A stretch of DNA of 39,458 bases from Actinomycetes bacterium (GTDB lineage: Bacteria > Actinomycetota > Actinomycetes > Streptosporangiales > Streptosporangiaceae), in NCBI GenBank assembly GCA_021792405.1, contig JAJYUU010000028.1, positions 1-39,458 on the forward strand, written 5' to 3'. Within the stretch, counting starts at the first letter, position 1; every line of letters starts with the position of its first letter. Below the pieces are notes generated by a model that was given only the letters and a program-made list of their open reading frames with translations, was not told the DNA's origin and did not search any database. Shown one piece after another: positions 7,385-15,844 of the stretch. The position numbers and the translations under genes are program-made.

Positions 7385-8745
7385 CGCCTGTTCTCACGCA
7401 GCAGCAGGTCGCCCAGCGGCGCGCCGTCGAGGCGCTTCGCTCAGGCGTGCCGAGCTGGGACGCGGTAGCAATGCTGGGCTCGGGGCAGCCGGACGCCGAG
7501 GACCGCTTTCTTGGCCTGCTGCAGCGGGCGGCCGCGCGTCCCGGAGGCAACGTCGTCGCCGAATGGGGCAGCTCGCCGGGCGGCCAGGGTGCTTCGGGCG
7601 CGGACCGGCGCGGGCACGGTGGCGAGTCGCGCGGGCTGCTGCTGGGCGGTGGATTCGGCGGCGGAAAGAGCCACCTGCTCACTCATTTCGGCCACCTGGC
7701 CTCCTCCGCCGGATTCGTCGTGAGCACCGTCGTGATCAGCAAGGAGACCCCGCTGCACGACCCCGCCAAAACCTTCCGGGCCGCGATCGACGCCGCCGTG
7801 GACCCGGCCCGCGCCCACGGCGCGCTGGCCAGCTCCGCCGGGCTGCTGGACCCGGACACCCCGCGGTATTCGGAACTCACTCGCTGGGTCAACTCGCCCG
7901 CAAGCGGGCTGGACGAGCGGTTCGCCGCGACGCTGCTGTGCTACGAGCGGCTGCGTGGCGGTGACGTTCCCGGCAGCGACGAGACCGCGGACTCGTTCGT
8001 CCGGTTCTGGAGCGGCGAGCCCCTGCGCGTCAGCGACTTGCGCCGGACGCTCCGGTCTGTGGGCGCTGCCAGCGTGTTCACGTTCTCTCCGGTCAGCGCG
8101 CGGGACCTGGCGCAGCAGCGGTTCCGGTTCGCCGCCGCGCTGTTGCGCGCCGCGGGTCACCAGGGCTGGGTCATCCTGTTCGACGAGGTCGAGCTGATCG
8201 GCAGGTACTCATTGCTGCAGCGCGCTCGCTCCTACGCCGAGCTCGGCCGCTGGCTCACGAGTCACGAAGTCGACCGTAATGTGCCGCTGGCTGCCGTCTT
8301 CGCCATGACGGACGATTTCGAGGCCGCCGTGCTGACCGGTAAGAATGATCGCGATGAGATTCCCCGCAAGCTGCGGGCGAAGCAGTCGCCCGAGTGGGAC
8401 GAGACGGCGGCGCTTGCTGAGGTCGGCATGAAGCGCATCGAGAGCGACATGATGCTGCTGGAGCCGCCGGACGCCGCCGAGCTCGACCGCGCCTACACGG
8501 CGCTCAAGAAGCTGCACGGCGACGCGTTTGACTGGTCGCCGCCGGACGTCCCCGGGCTGGAGCGGCTTGGCGCCACGCGGATGCGCCAGTACGTGCGCGC
8601 CTGGATCAACGAATGGGACCTGATGCGCCTCGACCCGGAGTTCCAGCCGCAGACGGTTGCCGTCGACATCGCCAGCGACTATCGCGAGGATAGCGACCTG
8701 GAAGACGGCGGCGACGCCTGGAGCGACGGGTCCGAGCCGGAGTGA
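7381..8745 (+). CDS. BREX BrxD-like (DUF2791-type) P-loop ATPase
   Basis: This is a 454-residue protein starting at ATG 7381, overlapping the preceding stop by 4 nt, which suggests translational coupling. Walker A is GGGFGGGKSH (about 88-98). Walker B is WVILFDEVELIG (about 263-274), followed by the helix RARSYAELGRWL seen in the BrxD/DUF2791 family. The spacing and the GKSH and DEVE signatures match that family, whose members are ATP-binding components of type 2 BREX and related defence loci. The C-terminal 25 residues are very acidic (EDSDLEDGGD). No BREX methyltransferase (PglX), PglZ phosphatase or PglW kinase is encoded nearby. The system is therefore BREX-related at most: this ATPase, its inactive-looking paralogue, a small coiled-coil protein and a divergent SNF2 helicase. 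Confidence 0.8.
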   Translation: MTPVLTQQQVAQRRAVEALRSGVPSWDAVAMLGSGQPDAEDRFLGLLQRAAARPGGNVVAEWGSSPGGQGASGADRRGHGGESRGLLLGGGFGGGKSHLLTHFGHLASSAGFVVSTVVISKETPLHDPAKTFRAAIDAAVDPARAHGALASSAGLLDPDTPRYSELTRWVNSPASGLDERFAATLLCYERLRGGDVPGSDETADSFVRFWSGEPLRVSDLRRTLRSVGAASVFTFSPVSARDLAQQRFRFAAALLRAAGHQGWVILFDEVELIGRYSLLQRARSYAELGRWLTSHEVDRNVPLAAVFAMTDDFEAAVLTGKNDRDEIPRKLRAKQSPEWDETAALAEVGMKRIESDMMLLEPPDAAELDRAYTALKKLHGDAFDWSPPDVPGLERLGATRMRQYVRAWINEWDLMRLDPEFQPQTVAVDIASDYREDSDLEDGGDAWSDGSEPE

Positions 8746-8826
8746 TGCCCGCCCGCCCAGCCCCGCTTGCGACTGCGCCTGCATTCCAGCGGCACTAGCT
8801 GCGGGGCTCGCAGGTATTTGCTTGTG

Positions 8827-8840
8827 CTAAGTAATATTAG
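8827..8840. promoter_or_regulatory. AT-rich imperfect palindrome upstream of MFS gene
   Basis: CTAAGTAATATTAG is an AT-only island in otherwise very GC-rich DNA, with CTAA/TTAG arms. It lies 80 nt before the MFS start at 8921. It could be a -10 region with an operator for a MarR/TetR-type regulator. No regulator gene is adjacent, so the role is inferred from position and composition only. Confidence 0.3.
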
Positions 8841-8920
8841 TTCACGATGAATTCATGCCAGGTGCCGCCACGCCGCCCCGGCGGGCCCGCGGCCCGGGCC
8901 GGAGCATCAGGAGTCAGGCG

Positions 8921-10432
8921 ATGACCTCGCGGCTGCGCACGGCGCTGCTGCCCGCCTGGGTCGACCGCACCATCGGGATCGTGTTTGCGGCCCGGTTGTG
9001 CATGAGCGCCGCCAGGGCGGTTGCCAGCGTAGTCACGGCGCTGTACCTGGCAGCCGATGGGTTCTCCGCCGTCGAGATCGGCCTGCTCTTCCTGTGCGTC
9101 GGCGTCGCGACGGCCTGCCTGGCGTCCGGTGTTGGCATGCTGTCGGACCGGGTCGGCCGCAAGCCGTTCATGATCGCGGTGCCGCTGCTGGCCGCCCTCG
9201 CTGCGGCCGTGTACGCGATGACCACCAATCCGGCCGTACTGTTCGCCGCGGCAGCCCTCGGCAGCTTCGGACGCGGCGCGGGCGCGGGCGGCGGCAACGT
9301 CGGGCCGTACCAGCCGGCCGAGTCCGCGCTGGTGGCCGAGGCCGCGCCAGCGTCCGCGCGGGCCAGCGCGTTTTCCCGGCTGACGTTCTTCTCGTTGCTT
9401 GGCGCGCTGGCAGGCGGCCTTCTCGCGGCTCTGGCTGGCAATTCCCATCACCTGAGCGCGGCGGCGGCGGCCAGCGCCTACCGGCCGGCCTTCATCTCGG
9501 CGAGCGTGCTGGCGGCCGTCTCGGGGGTGCTTTCGTTCTGGCTGCGCGAGCCGCGCGCCGACCGTCCCGCCGGAGCGGGACATGCCCGGATCCGGTTTCC
9601 TCGTCGGTCCTGGCCCGCGCTGTGGCGCTTGTCGGTCACCAACGCCATCAATGGCCTCGCGATGGGCGTCATCGGCCCGTTCATGAGCTACTGGCTCTAC
9701 CTTCGCTACGGGGCCAGCGCGGCGGCGATCGGCTTGCTGTTCGCGCTCGTGAACCTCGGCTCGCTGGTCTCCGCGCTGACCGCCGCACCGCTCGCCCGGC
9801 GGCTTGGCACCGTGCGCGCCATCGTGATAGTCCGCGCGCTGGCCGCTGCGCTGCTGGTTCCGATGGCTCTCGCTCCGGCGTACTGGATGGCCGGGGCGAT
9901 CTACTTCATCCGGATGGTGGTGCAGCGGGTGGGCCTTCCGCTGCGCCTATCGTTCGTCCAGGATCTGGCCGATCCCTCGGAACGAGCAAGCGTGGCCGCA
10001 CTGTCGGCGTTGCCAGCTCAGGCGACCATGGCCGGCAGCCAGGTGCTGGCTGGCTATCTGTTCGAAGAGGTGGCACTGGCCGCACCGTTCATGGTGGCCG
10101 CGGCGGCCCAGTTCGTCACGGCGGTGCTGTATGCCGGCTTCTTCGGACGTCGTGGCGCCATCTCCGCGCGGTCTGCGCCGGCCGGTCAGCCCGCCGATGA
10201 CGGCGACGCGCCAGACCCGCTTGGCGCGCACGACGCGTGCGCGGGTCGATTATCCGCGCAGGCTGCTGGCGGTGATGGGGTCCGCGAAGTCGCATGCGGG
10301 CGGGAACTGCTGTCAGGACAATGGGCGGACCGCGCGCTGAGTGCCGTGCGCCCGCCGGGTTCGGCCGCGATCATCGTGCGACCGGTGGAACCGGTGTCGG
10401 GCTTGCGACCGTCTAACTTCTGCGATGAGTAG
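8921..10432 (+). CDS. Major facilitator superfamily transporter
   Basis: About 503 residues from ATG 8921, preferred over an upstream in-frame ATG because AGGAG (8909-8913) lies 7 nt before it. The first 400 residues show about 12 hydrophobic segments with a long central loop (LREPRADRPAGAG). The typical MFS loop 2-3 signature is present (GMLSDRVGRKPFM). Further MFS-like turns include PLARRLGTVRA. Substrate is unknown; drug or small-molecule export is the common role. The last 100 residues after the final helix are hydrophilic and unlike any MFS tail I know. They may be read-through into former intergenic DNA. Confidence 0.88.
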   Translation: MTSRLRTALLPAWVDRTIGIVFAARLCMSAARAVASVVTALYLAADGFSAVEIGLLFLCVGVATACLASGVGMLSDRVGRKPFMIAVPLLAALAAAVYAMTTNPAVLFAAAALGSFGRGAGAGGGNVGPYQPAESALVAEAAPASARASAFSRLTFFSLLGALAGGLLAALAGNSHHLSAAAAASAYRPAFISASVLAAVSGVLSFWLREPRADRPAGAGHARIRFPRRSWPALWRLSVTNAINGLAMGVIGPFMSYWLYLRYGASAAAIGLLFALVNLGSLVSALTAAPLARRLGTVRAIVIVRALAAALLVPMALAPAYWMAGAIYFIRMVVQRVGLPLRLSFVQDLADPSERASVAALSALPAQATMAGSQVLAGYLFEEVALAAPFMVAAAAQFVTAVLYAGFFGRRGAISARSAPAGQPADDGDAPDPLGAHDACAGRLSAQAAGGDGVREVACGRELLSGQWADRALSAVRPPGSAAIIVRPVEPVSGLRPSNFCDE

Positions 10433-10471
10433 GCGATGGCGAAAGCCGCGCTCCGAGAGGTAAGGGTGACC

Positions 10472-11020
10472 ATGCGCACTGCAGGTAACCGCGCTGTGCT
10501 GAGATGGGCCGCGCTGCTGGCCGTCGGGCCGGCCGTGATCGCTGGGTGCGGCCAGCAGCCCCATGGCCCGTCGTCGAACGCGGGCGCCGCTGCCCCGCGC
10601 GCTTCAGCGACGGCAACGCCGGCCACCTCCGCGACGCCGGTGAAGGCCGGCTGCGGCACCCCGGCGACGCCAGTGAGCCAGGGAACGCTCACACTTGGTG
10701 CTGGCGACAACGGCAAGAAGCTATGCGTCCGGACCGGTACCGCCGTGCTGGTGTTCCTGCATGGCTCGGCGGCGAGCAGGTGGACGCCGGTCCGGGTCAG
10801 CTCGGCCGATCTTGCCCTGCACCCGGATCCGGCCTTCACGCTGGCTTTGTGGGTCACCGGCGGATCATTCCTCGCCGTTCACCCCGGAACGGTGGTCATC
10901 ACTTCATCGCGGCCGGCCTGCAGCGCGGGTTCCCAGACCAGCGCGTCCGCCCCGGCTGGCGGCGCGAACTGTCCGGCGGGAACGGGCAAGTTCCGCGTCA
11001 GCGTGGTTATCTCCGGCTGA
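10472..11020 (+). CDS. Putative secreted lipoprotein
   Basis: This is a 182-residue protein from ATG 10472. An upstream in-frame ATG at 10436 would add 12 non-signal residues. The N-terminus is a lipoprotein signal (MRTAGNR, hydrophobic core, lipobox VIAG-C at about residues 24-28). It is followed by a low-complexity Ser/Ala/Thr/Pro linker. The compact domain that follows has a Cys pair (AGCGTP, KKLCVR) and beta-type segments (GTAVLVFLHG, FTLALWVTGGSFLAVHPG). It looks like an anchored extracytoplasmic beta-sandwich. The specific family was not recognised. It follows the MFS gene by 39 nt and may share its transcript. The strong hairpin at 11104-11138 ends it. Confidence 0.72.
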   Translation: MRTAGNRAVLRWAALLAVGPAVIAGCGQQPHGPSSNAGAAAPRASATATPATSATPVKAGCGTPATPVSQGTLTLGAGDNGKKLCVRTGTAVLVFLHGSAASRWTPVRVSSADLALHPDPAFTLALWVTGGSFLAVHPGTVVITSSRPACSAGSQTSASAPAGGANCPAGTGKFRVSVVISG

Positions 11021-11103
11021 CCGCACCAGCTTCCGGCCGGTCCGTGTACCGCCGGAACCATCCGGCGTCGGCCTGCCCGGCCGGGAGCGATGGATTACGA
11101 GAA

Positions 11104-11138
11104 GGGGGCGCCCCCGGGCCAGGCCCGGGGACGCCCCC
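11104..11138. terminator. Strong bidirectional hairpin terminator
   Basis: GGGGGCG (11104-11110) pairs with CGCCCCC (11132-11138), and CCCCGGGCC (11112-11120) pairs with GGCCCGGGG (11122-11130), with one C-A mismatch between the two helices. It lies between the convergent lipoprotein and secreted-protein genes. It lacks a T-run, as is common for actinobacterial terminators. Confidence 0.8.
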
Positions 11139-11162
11139 TCTGTCACGTAACCGCGGTGCGGG

Positions 11163-13025
11163 TCAGGAGACTACGAGCGCGGTGTTGTCGATCAGGAAAC
11201 TGGTCGTGCGGTACCGGAGGTTGTCCAGGCCGAAGAACTCCACGACGATCCTGCGGCCGGCGTAGCTGCCGGTGTTGAAGTAGTAGTACTGGTAGTGGCC
11301 GGCGTTGCGGTTGGTGAAGGTGCGCAGCAGCGCGAGCACCCGTCCGCGGGGTGAGAGGATCTCGACCCTGAGCCTGGCCCAGATCCGCCGGCGCGGGGCG
11401 TTGGTGATGACCCGCAGCCAGAACGAGAGCCTGGCGTTGGCGCAGCCGGCCGCTATGGTGACCTCCTGGGAGAGGTAGTTGGTGTGGCGGGGGATGCTTT
11501 CCTGCAGCATGGCCAGCCACTTCCCCGAACGCGCCGGGTACTGGCGCGAGGAGCGGGTGAGCACGCCGCGGGTGGCGTGCCAGGGGTAGAGCCGGCCGCT
11601 CTCGAAGCCGGGGTTGCCCAGCAACTGCGCCGGCTGGCACGCCGGGCCTGTCGTCCAGTTGAAGGACACGGACCCGGATGCGCCAGTGGTGTCAAACACC
11701 CGCACCGTGACGGTGTTGTTTGCATCGCCGGTCGGCGTGCCGGTGATCAGGCCGGTCTGGGAATCGATCGACAGGCCCGCTGGCAGGCCGCTTGCGGCGT
11801 AGCTGAGCTCGGGGCGAGGGCTGGCCGAGGATGAGGCCATGATCTGCAGGCTGGCCGCACTGCCGGTGATGGTGGACTGGCCGCCGGGGTTGGTGACGGA
11901 AACCTTGTCTTCCCTGGTGGCTGCCATCACGCAGCGGTTGGCGGCGTTGCTCCACAGCGACTGCATCGCGAACGTCCCGGTGGACAGCCTGACGTCGCCG
12001 GCCGGATCGGAACTGCCCCAGAGCTTGCCGCCCCAGGCGCACTTGTCGCCGATCTCGCCGCCGGAGACAAAGTCGTTCGGGTCGAACCAGCCGCTGTCCG
12101 GGTAGGGGTCGGTGATCGTCTCGGCGTACTCGTGGCCGCCGACGATCGAGAACCCGTCGCGGTATCCCGCTGACCCGGAGTTGACGAAGTTCTCGCCGCA
12201 GCCCGTGCCGGCGTCGAGCAGGTACGGCATGTTGGTGTAGGTGACGTCGCTGTACGGGTCGTTGGAGTGGTAAGCGCAGTAACTGCCGGTTCCGCCGAAG
12301 CAGTTCGGCGCGTAGAAGCCCTGCGGGCAGGTGCCGGACTGGGTGGCGATGATGACCTGGTCATCCTGCGGGTTGGCGGTGAGGTTGTGAGCGGTGGCGA
12401 ACGCGTCCGCCTCGGCCTGGAGCTGAGTCTGGGTCGTGCCGAACGGCGGGGTGCTGGTGTCGGTGAACGTGCCCTCGTACTGCGAGCCGCTGAAGGTCGG
12501 GAAGCCGGTCGAGTCGGTGTACTGCGACGTGGTCAGCGACCAGGTGTCCTTCGGCTGCACGCCGAGGCCCTGGTAGAAGCTCTTCATGTAGGCGGCGGTT
12601 CTGATCTCGCCCGTCCTGTGTGCCCAGGCCGGGCCCCACAGCAGCAGGTAGATGTGGACGGTGTGCTCGACCGGCCCGCCGTTATAGGCCAGCTTGCAGT
12701 TCGGCTCGGCGCAGGCGGCGGTCGCCTTGGCTGCGGCAGCCTTGGGGCGGTAGCCGATCCGGTAGGTGATGCCGGCGATCTTGCCCAAGTGCTTGACGTG
12801 CGCCAGTGCGTGCTCGTACCCGCCGTGCAGGTTGGTCAGGTGCATCCAGCCTGGCGTGGCGGCGGTGTGACCGGCGTGGCTGGTCGCCGCGGCGGGAGCC
12901 GTCCGGGCCGCGAATGCGGGCGTGGCGGCGACGGCAGCCTGAATGCCGCCGGCCATGACCAATGTGGCCATGGCCGTGAAGATGGCACGGGCAGCCATCT
13001 TGCGCCGATGGGCATGCAATCTCAT
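11163..13025 (-). CDS. Secreted protein with HE-motif domain, Ig-like and carbohydrate-binding-like domains
   Basis: This is a 620-residue protein from ATG 13025. That start was chosen because an AGGGGG lies just upstream and a signal peptide (MRLHAHRRK, hydrophobic core, AVAATPAFA-A) begins there; the open frame extends further upstream without features. Residues 100-410 form a Cys-containing extracellular domain with GGHEYAETITDPYPDSGW and GGEIGDKCAW. A His-Glu motif before a TDP segment is reminiscent of metallopeptidase-like or EXORDIUM-like proteins. Residues 420-490 form a putative Ig (He_PIG) domain (SGLPAGLSIDSQTGLITGTP). The C-terminus, from LLGNPGFESG, is a jelly-roll, carbohydrate-binding-type module. 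It is likely exported and acts on or binds an extracellular polymer. Peptidase activity is unproven. Confidence 0.8.
   Translation of the reverse strand: MRLHAHRRKMAARAIFTAMATLVMAGGIQAAVAATPAFAARTAPAAATSHAGHTAATPGWMHLTNLHGGYEHALAHVKHLGKIAGITYRIGYRPKAAAAKATAACAEPNCKLAYNGGPVEHTVHIYLLLWGPAWAHRTGEIRTAAYMKSFYQGLGVQPKDTWSLTTSQYTDSTGFPTFSGSQYEGTFTDTSTPPFGTTQTQLQAEADAFATAHNLTANPQDDQVIIATQSGTCPQGFYAPNCFGGTGSYCAYHSNDPYSDVTYTNMPYLLDAGTGCGENFVNSGSAGYRDGFSIVGGHEYAETITDPYPDSGWFDPNDFVSGGEIGDKCAWGGKLWGSSDPAGDVRLSTGTFAMQSLWSNAANRCVMAATREDKVSVTNPGGQSTITGSAASLQIMASSSASPRPELSYAASGLPAGLSIDSQTGLITGTPTGDANNTVTVRVFDTTGASGSVSFNWTTGPACQPAQLLGNPGFESGRLYPWHATRGVLTRSSRQYPARSGKWLAMLQESIPRHTNYLSQEVTIAAGCANARLSFWLRVITNAPRRRIWARLRVEILSPRGRVLALLRTFTNRNAGHYQYYYFNTGSYAGRRIVVEFFGLDNLRYRTTSFLIDNTALVVS
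11536..11586. repeat. 51-bp repeat, copy inside the secreted-protein gene
   Basis: This segment encodes PWHATRGVLTRSSRQYP at the start of the carbohydrate-binding-like module. A second copy, 49/51 identical and in the same orientation, is at 13264-13314. Confidence 0.85.
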
Positions 13026-13263
13026 CTGGGGTCCCCCTCGAAGAAGGTCGTGATCGCGCAGGCGCGCGCATATCGCGCCCGGCGGGCCAAGGCGGGGGTT
13101 GGCCCCTCCGGTGCGCACACCATTATGGCTGGATACGGCGAAAGGCACCGGCAAATGACACGCCAGCACGGAGAAGTTCACTTACCAAGTCCGCGGGCGG
13201 ATGGTCGCTGCCGCGCTGTCCGGTCTCGCCTTCAGGGACCAGTTCGCGAGGACGTGCCCGGCA

Positions 13264-13314
13264 GGGTACTGGCGTGAGGATCGGGTGAGCACGCCGCGGG
13301 TGGCGTGCCAGGGG
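13264..13314. repeat. 51-bp repeat, stray copy upstream of the secreted-protein gene
   Basis: It is 49/51 identical to 11536-11586 in the same orientation. On the minus strand it still reads PWHATRGVLTRSSRQYPA in an open frame (13182-13454) that lacks any other recognisable sequence. It looks like a relic of a paralogous gene or a small duplication. The rest of the 13026-13372 gap contains no convincing gene. Confidence 0.8.
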
Positions 13315-13360
13315 ATAGGGGCCGCGCTGATCTGCAACGCACTCTGAGCGCCGACCGGGG

Positions 13361-13366
13361 TAGGAT
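13361..13366 (+). promoter_or_regulatory. Leaderless-type -10 element for vapB
   Basis: TAGGAT fits the actinobacterial TAnnnT -10 box and is 6 nt before the ATG at 13373. Transcription would therefore start at the initiation codon. There is no Shine-Dalgarno upstream of this ATG. No clear -35 is seen. Confidence 0.55.
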
Positions 13367-13372
13367 TGCTAT

Positions 13373-13630
13373 ATGGCGAAGCGTAAGATAACTGTGACGG
13401 TGGACGAGGAACTCGTCGACCGGGCCCATGAGCTCGGCGCGGAGAAACTGTCATCGGTCGTCAACACCGCACTAGCCGAGCATGTGGAGCGGCTGGGCCG
13501 GCTAGCCACTCTCCGGCACCTCCTGGACCGATGGGAGGCCCAGGCGGGTCCGGTGCCACCCGAGGTCCGGGCGGACGCGGCTGCCGCGTTCGACGAAGCC
13601 GACGGTAGCCCGAGCATGGCAGCGGGATGA
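13373..13630 (+). CDS. VapB-type ribbon-helix-helix antitoxin
   Basis: This is an 85-residue protein from ATG 13373. It opens with a basic beta-strand and helix pair (KRKITVTVDEELVDRAHELG, then SSVVNTALAEHVERL), the DNA-binding ribbon-helix-helix layout of VapB/CopG antitoxins. The acidic/hydrophobic C-terminal tail is the part expected to wrap and inhibit the toxin. It overlaps the PIN-domain gene by 4 nt (ATGA), the standard antitoxin-first order. A leaderless promoter lies directly upstream, and autorepression is typical for the family. Confidence 0.85.
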   Translation: MAKRKITVTVDEELVDRAHELGAEKLSSVVNTALAEHVERLGRLATLRHLLDRWEAQAGPVPPEVRADAAAAFDEADGSPSMAAG

Positions 13631-14067
13631 CCGGCGCGCCGCTCATCCTCGACGCCGACGGCCTGGACGCGCTGACTGAGCAGCCTCCGCCCGATCGGCT
13701 GAGGGCGCTGCTGGCAGAGGCCTGGGAGCGCAAGAGCGACGTGCTGGTGCCGGCCCTTGTGTGCGCCGAGTGCTGCCGGGGTGCCGGGCGGACTCGTGCT
13801 GTCGAGGCATCGCTGGCGCGTCACCGGGACTCTCGTGCCGCGCGACCCGCAGTCCGCGTTGTCCCGACCGACTTCGACATGGCCCGCCGCGTCGGGTCAG
13901 TGCTGCATGGCGCTGGCGCAGACACCAAGGACGTGGTGGATGCGCACGCGATCGCTGTCGCCTCGATGCACGGCCGGGCAGTGGTCGTGACCGCTGATCC
14001 GGATGACATCCTGCGCCTCGCTGCGGCAATGCCTGCGGTGCGGATCGTTACCCGCTCCGCGCGCTAG
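13627..14067 (+). CDS. VapC-type PIN-domain ribonuclease toxin
   Basis: This is a 146-residue protein, translationally coupled to the antitoxin. It has the PIN acidic residues in order: D in LILDADGLD (about residue 9), E in LVCAECC (about 47), D in KDVVDAHAI (about 103) and D in VVTADPDDI (about 121). VapC toxins cut specific RNAs, often tRNA or rRNA, when freed from VapB. The target cannot be read from the sequence. Its TAG stop (14065-14067) overlaps the opposing stop of yajQ in a shared CTAG, so the two transcripts overlap antisense at their ends. Confidence 0.85.
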   Translation: MTGAPLILDADGLDALTEQPPPDRLRALLAEAWERKSDVLVPALVCAECCRGAGRTRAVEASLARHRDSRAARPAVRVVPTDFDMARRVGSVLHGAGADTKDVVDAHAIAVASMHGRAVVVTADPDDILRLAAAMPAVRIVTRSAR

Positions 14068-14558
14068 CGGTAGTTGACGAACTGCAGGGCGATGTCGAGA
14101 TCTTTGCCCTTGAGCAGGGTGATGACGTCCTGCAGTTCGTCCTTCTTCTTGGAGGTCACTCGCAGTTCGTCGCCCTGAACCAGAGGCCGGACGCCCTTCG
14201 GGCCCTCGTCCCGGATTATCTTCGAGATCTTCTTGGCATCATCTTGCGATATGCCTTCTTTGAGGCCGACGTTCAGCCGGTACTCCTTGCCCGACGGACG
14301 TGGCTCGCCGGCATCAAGGACCTTGAGCGATACCGACCGCTTGACCAGCTTCTCCTTGAAGACGTCGAGCACGGCATTGGCCCGTGTCTCGCTGTTGGCC
14401 CGGATCTCGATCGCGGTCTTGCCCGACCACGTGATCGACGCGCCGACGCCGCGGAAATCGAACCGGGTACTGATTTCCTTGGCAGTCTGGTTGACCGCGT
14501 TGTCGACTTCCTGGTGATTAATCTTCGAGACAATGTCGAATGAGGACTCAGCTGGCAT
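14064..14558 (-). CDS. yajQ: YajQ family nucleotide-binding protein
   Basis: This is a 164-residue protein from ATG 14558 ([12 protein letters not shown]). The open frame adds four residues upstream that YajQ proteins do not have. It is a typical YajQ throughout: [19 protein letters not shown] at the start, RFDFRG, two similar halves, and [12 protein letters not shown] at the end. Members bind nucleic acid or nucleotides, and some have been reported as cyclic-di-GMP effectors. The role in this host is not established. It starts close to, and divergent from, the RNA methyltransferase gene. Confidence 0.95.
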   Translation of the reverse strand: MPAESSFDIVSKINHQEVDNAVNQTAKEISTRFDFRGVGASITWSGKTAIEIRANSETRANAVLDVFKEKLVKRSVSLKVLDAGEPRPSGKEYRLNVGLKEGISQDDAKKISKIIRDEGPKGVRPLVQGDELRVTSKKKDELQDVITLLKGKDLDIALQFVNYR

Positions 14559-14592
14559 GCGCCACATCATAAATCGTCATCAGCCAGCGGCA

Positions 14593-15762
14593 GTGGCAGC
14601 CACCGGCCGTCCGGTGGCAATCATCGCCAGGTCGGTGCACGGTCTTGAGTGGGTGTGCGCCTGGGAGGCCCGCGCTGGCGGCGTGGCGGCGAGCGACGTC
14701 CGGCTGAGCCGTCGGCAAGCCGATTTCGAGATCGAATCTGCCGGCCCATCGCTGCTCGGGCTCCGGACGGCCGACGACGTATTCGTCAAGGTCGCCGACA
14801 TCTACGGCGTCGGCAGGACCAAGGCTGGCCTGCCCGCACTCGGGCAGGCGGCCGCGGCACTCGACTGGCCACGCGCTTTCGGCATCCTGCGGGCCGTCCG
14901 GGAGGTAGCCGAGCGCGGCAGCTTCGACGTGGTGGCCAGCGTCGAGGGCCGCCCCAGCTACAACAGGTTCGCCGTGGAGCAATCGATCGGGCGGGCCGTC
15001 GCTCCGGTGCTCGGCGCGACGTTCTCCGAGCGTGACGGCGGTGCGCGAGCGGGCGCGGAGTCGGACTTCACGGTGCGCGCATTCGTCAGCGATGACCGGG
15101 CCACCATCGCCATCCGGCTGGGCGCCAGGCCGCTGCACCGCCGTGCCTACAAGGTCAGCACCGGCCCAGGCACCTTGCACCCGCCGGTGGCCGCGGCACT
15201 GGCGGCGATCGGTGCGCCAGCTACGGGCAGGCTGCTTGATCCGTTCTGCGGTGACGGGACTATCGGCATCGAGGCAGCGCTGACCCACCGGCGGCTGAGC
15301 GTCCTGGCCACGGACATCGATCCGCGCCGGGTGCGAAATGCCCGGCAGAACGCCGCGCTGGCGGGAGTGGACATCGAGGTGCGACTGGCCGATGCTGCCA
15401 CCGTCGCGGAGAGTTCCGCAGCCGTGGATGCGGTCATCGCTAATCCGCCCTGGAACCAGACGGTGAGCCCGGCCGGGCGCATGGCCGGATCGGGGCGCGG
15501 CTTCTGGGACGTCCTGGCCCCCGTACTCGGACCGGACGGCACTATGTGCTGTGTCACCGATGCCGACCTCGGCGTGCCGGGAATGATGGCCCGGCAGGGC
15601 TGGCAACTGGGGCTCGCACAGCGGATCAGGCTGGCGGGGCGGGTTGCCGATGTGACGCTGGCAGCGCCGCCCGGCAGGCCCGCGCCCGGCCTCCCGGCCG
15701 GCCTGGCGGACTGGCGCCGGAAAGCACTGGCCGCTGGGGTCGTCACCGACGCGGGATTCTGA
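14593..15762 (+). CDS. THUMP-domain class I RNA methyltransferase
   Basis: About 389 residues from GTG 14593. The frame is open back to an ATG at 14533 that would overlap yajQ's start, and GTG 14614 is also possible; no start has a good Shine-Dalgarno. The N-terminal third has a THUMP-like RNA-binding layout (GLEWVCAWEARAGGVAAS, then DDVFVKVADI). The methyltransferase domain has SAM motif I LLDPFCGDGTIGIEAAL, motif II VLATDID, and motif IV NPPW, which is typical of N2-guanine methylation of rRNA or tRNA (RlmKL/Trm14-like group). The exact target nucleotide is unknown. Confidence 0.88.
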   Translation: MAATGRPVAIIARSVHGLEWVCAWEARAGGVAASDVRLSRRQADFEIESAGPSLLGLRTADDVFVKVADIYGVGRTKAGLPALGQAAAALDWPRAFGILRAVREVAERGSFDVVASVEGRPSYNRFAVEQSIGRAVAPVLGATFSERDGGARAGAESDFTVRAFVSDDRATIAIRLGARPLHRRAYKVSTGPGTLHPPVAAALAAIGAPATGRLLDPFCGDGTIGIEAALTHRRLSVLATDIDPRRVRNARQNAALAGVDIEVRLADAATVAESSAAVDAVIANPPWNQTVSPAGRMAGSGRGFWDVLAPVLGPDGTMCCVTDADLGVPGMMARQGWQLGLAQRIRLAGRVADVTLAAPPGRPAPGLPAGLADWRRKALAAGVVTDAGF

Positions 15763-15844
15763 CCATCCGGCGCTACGCCGGCCGGGCAGCCGGCGGAGCG
15801 CGGCCGGTTATCCTACGGCAGGCAGTGCCGCGCAAGGAGGGCCA

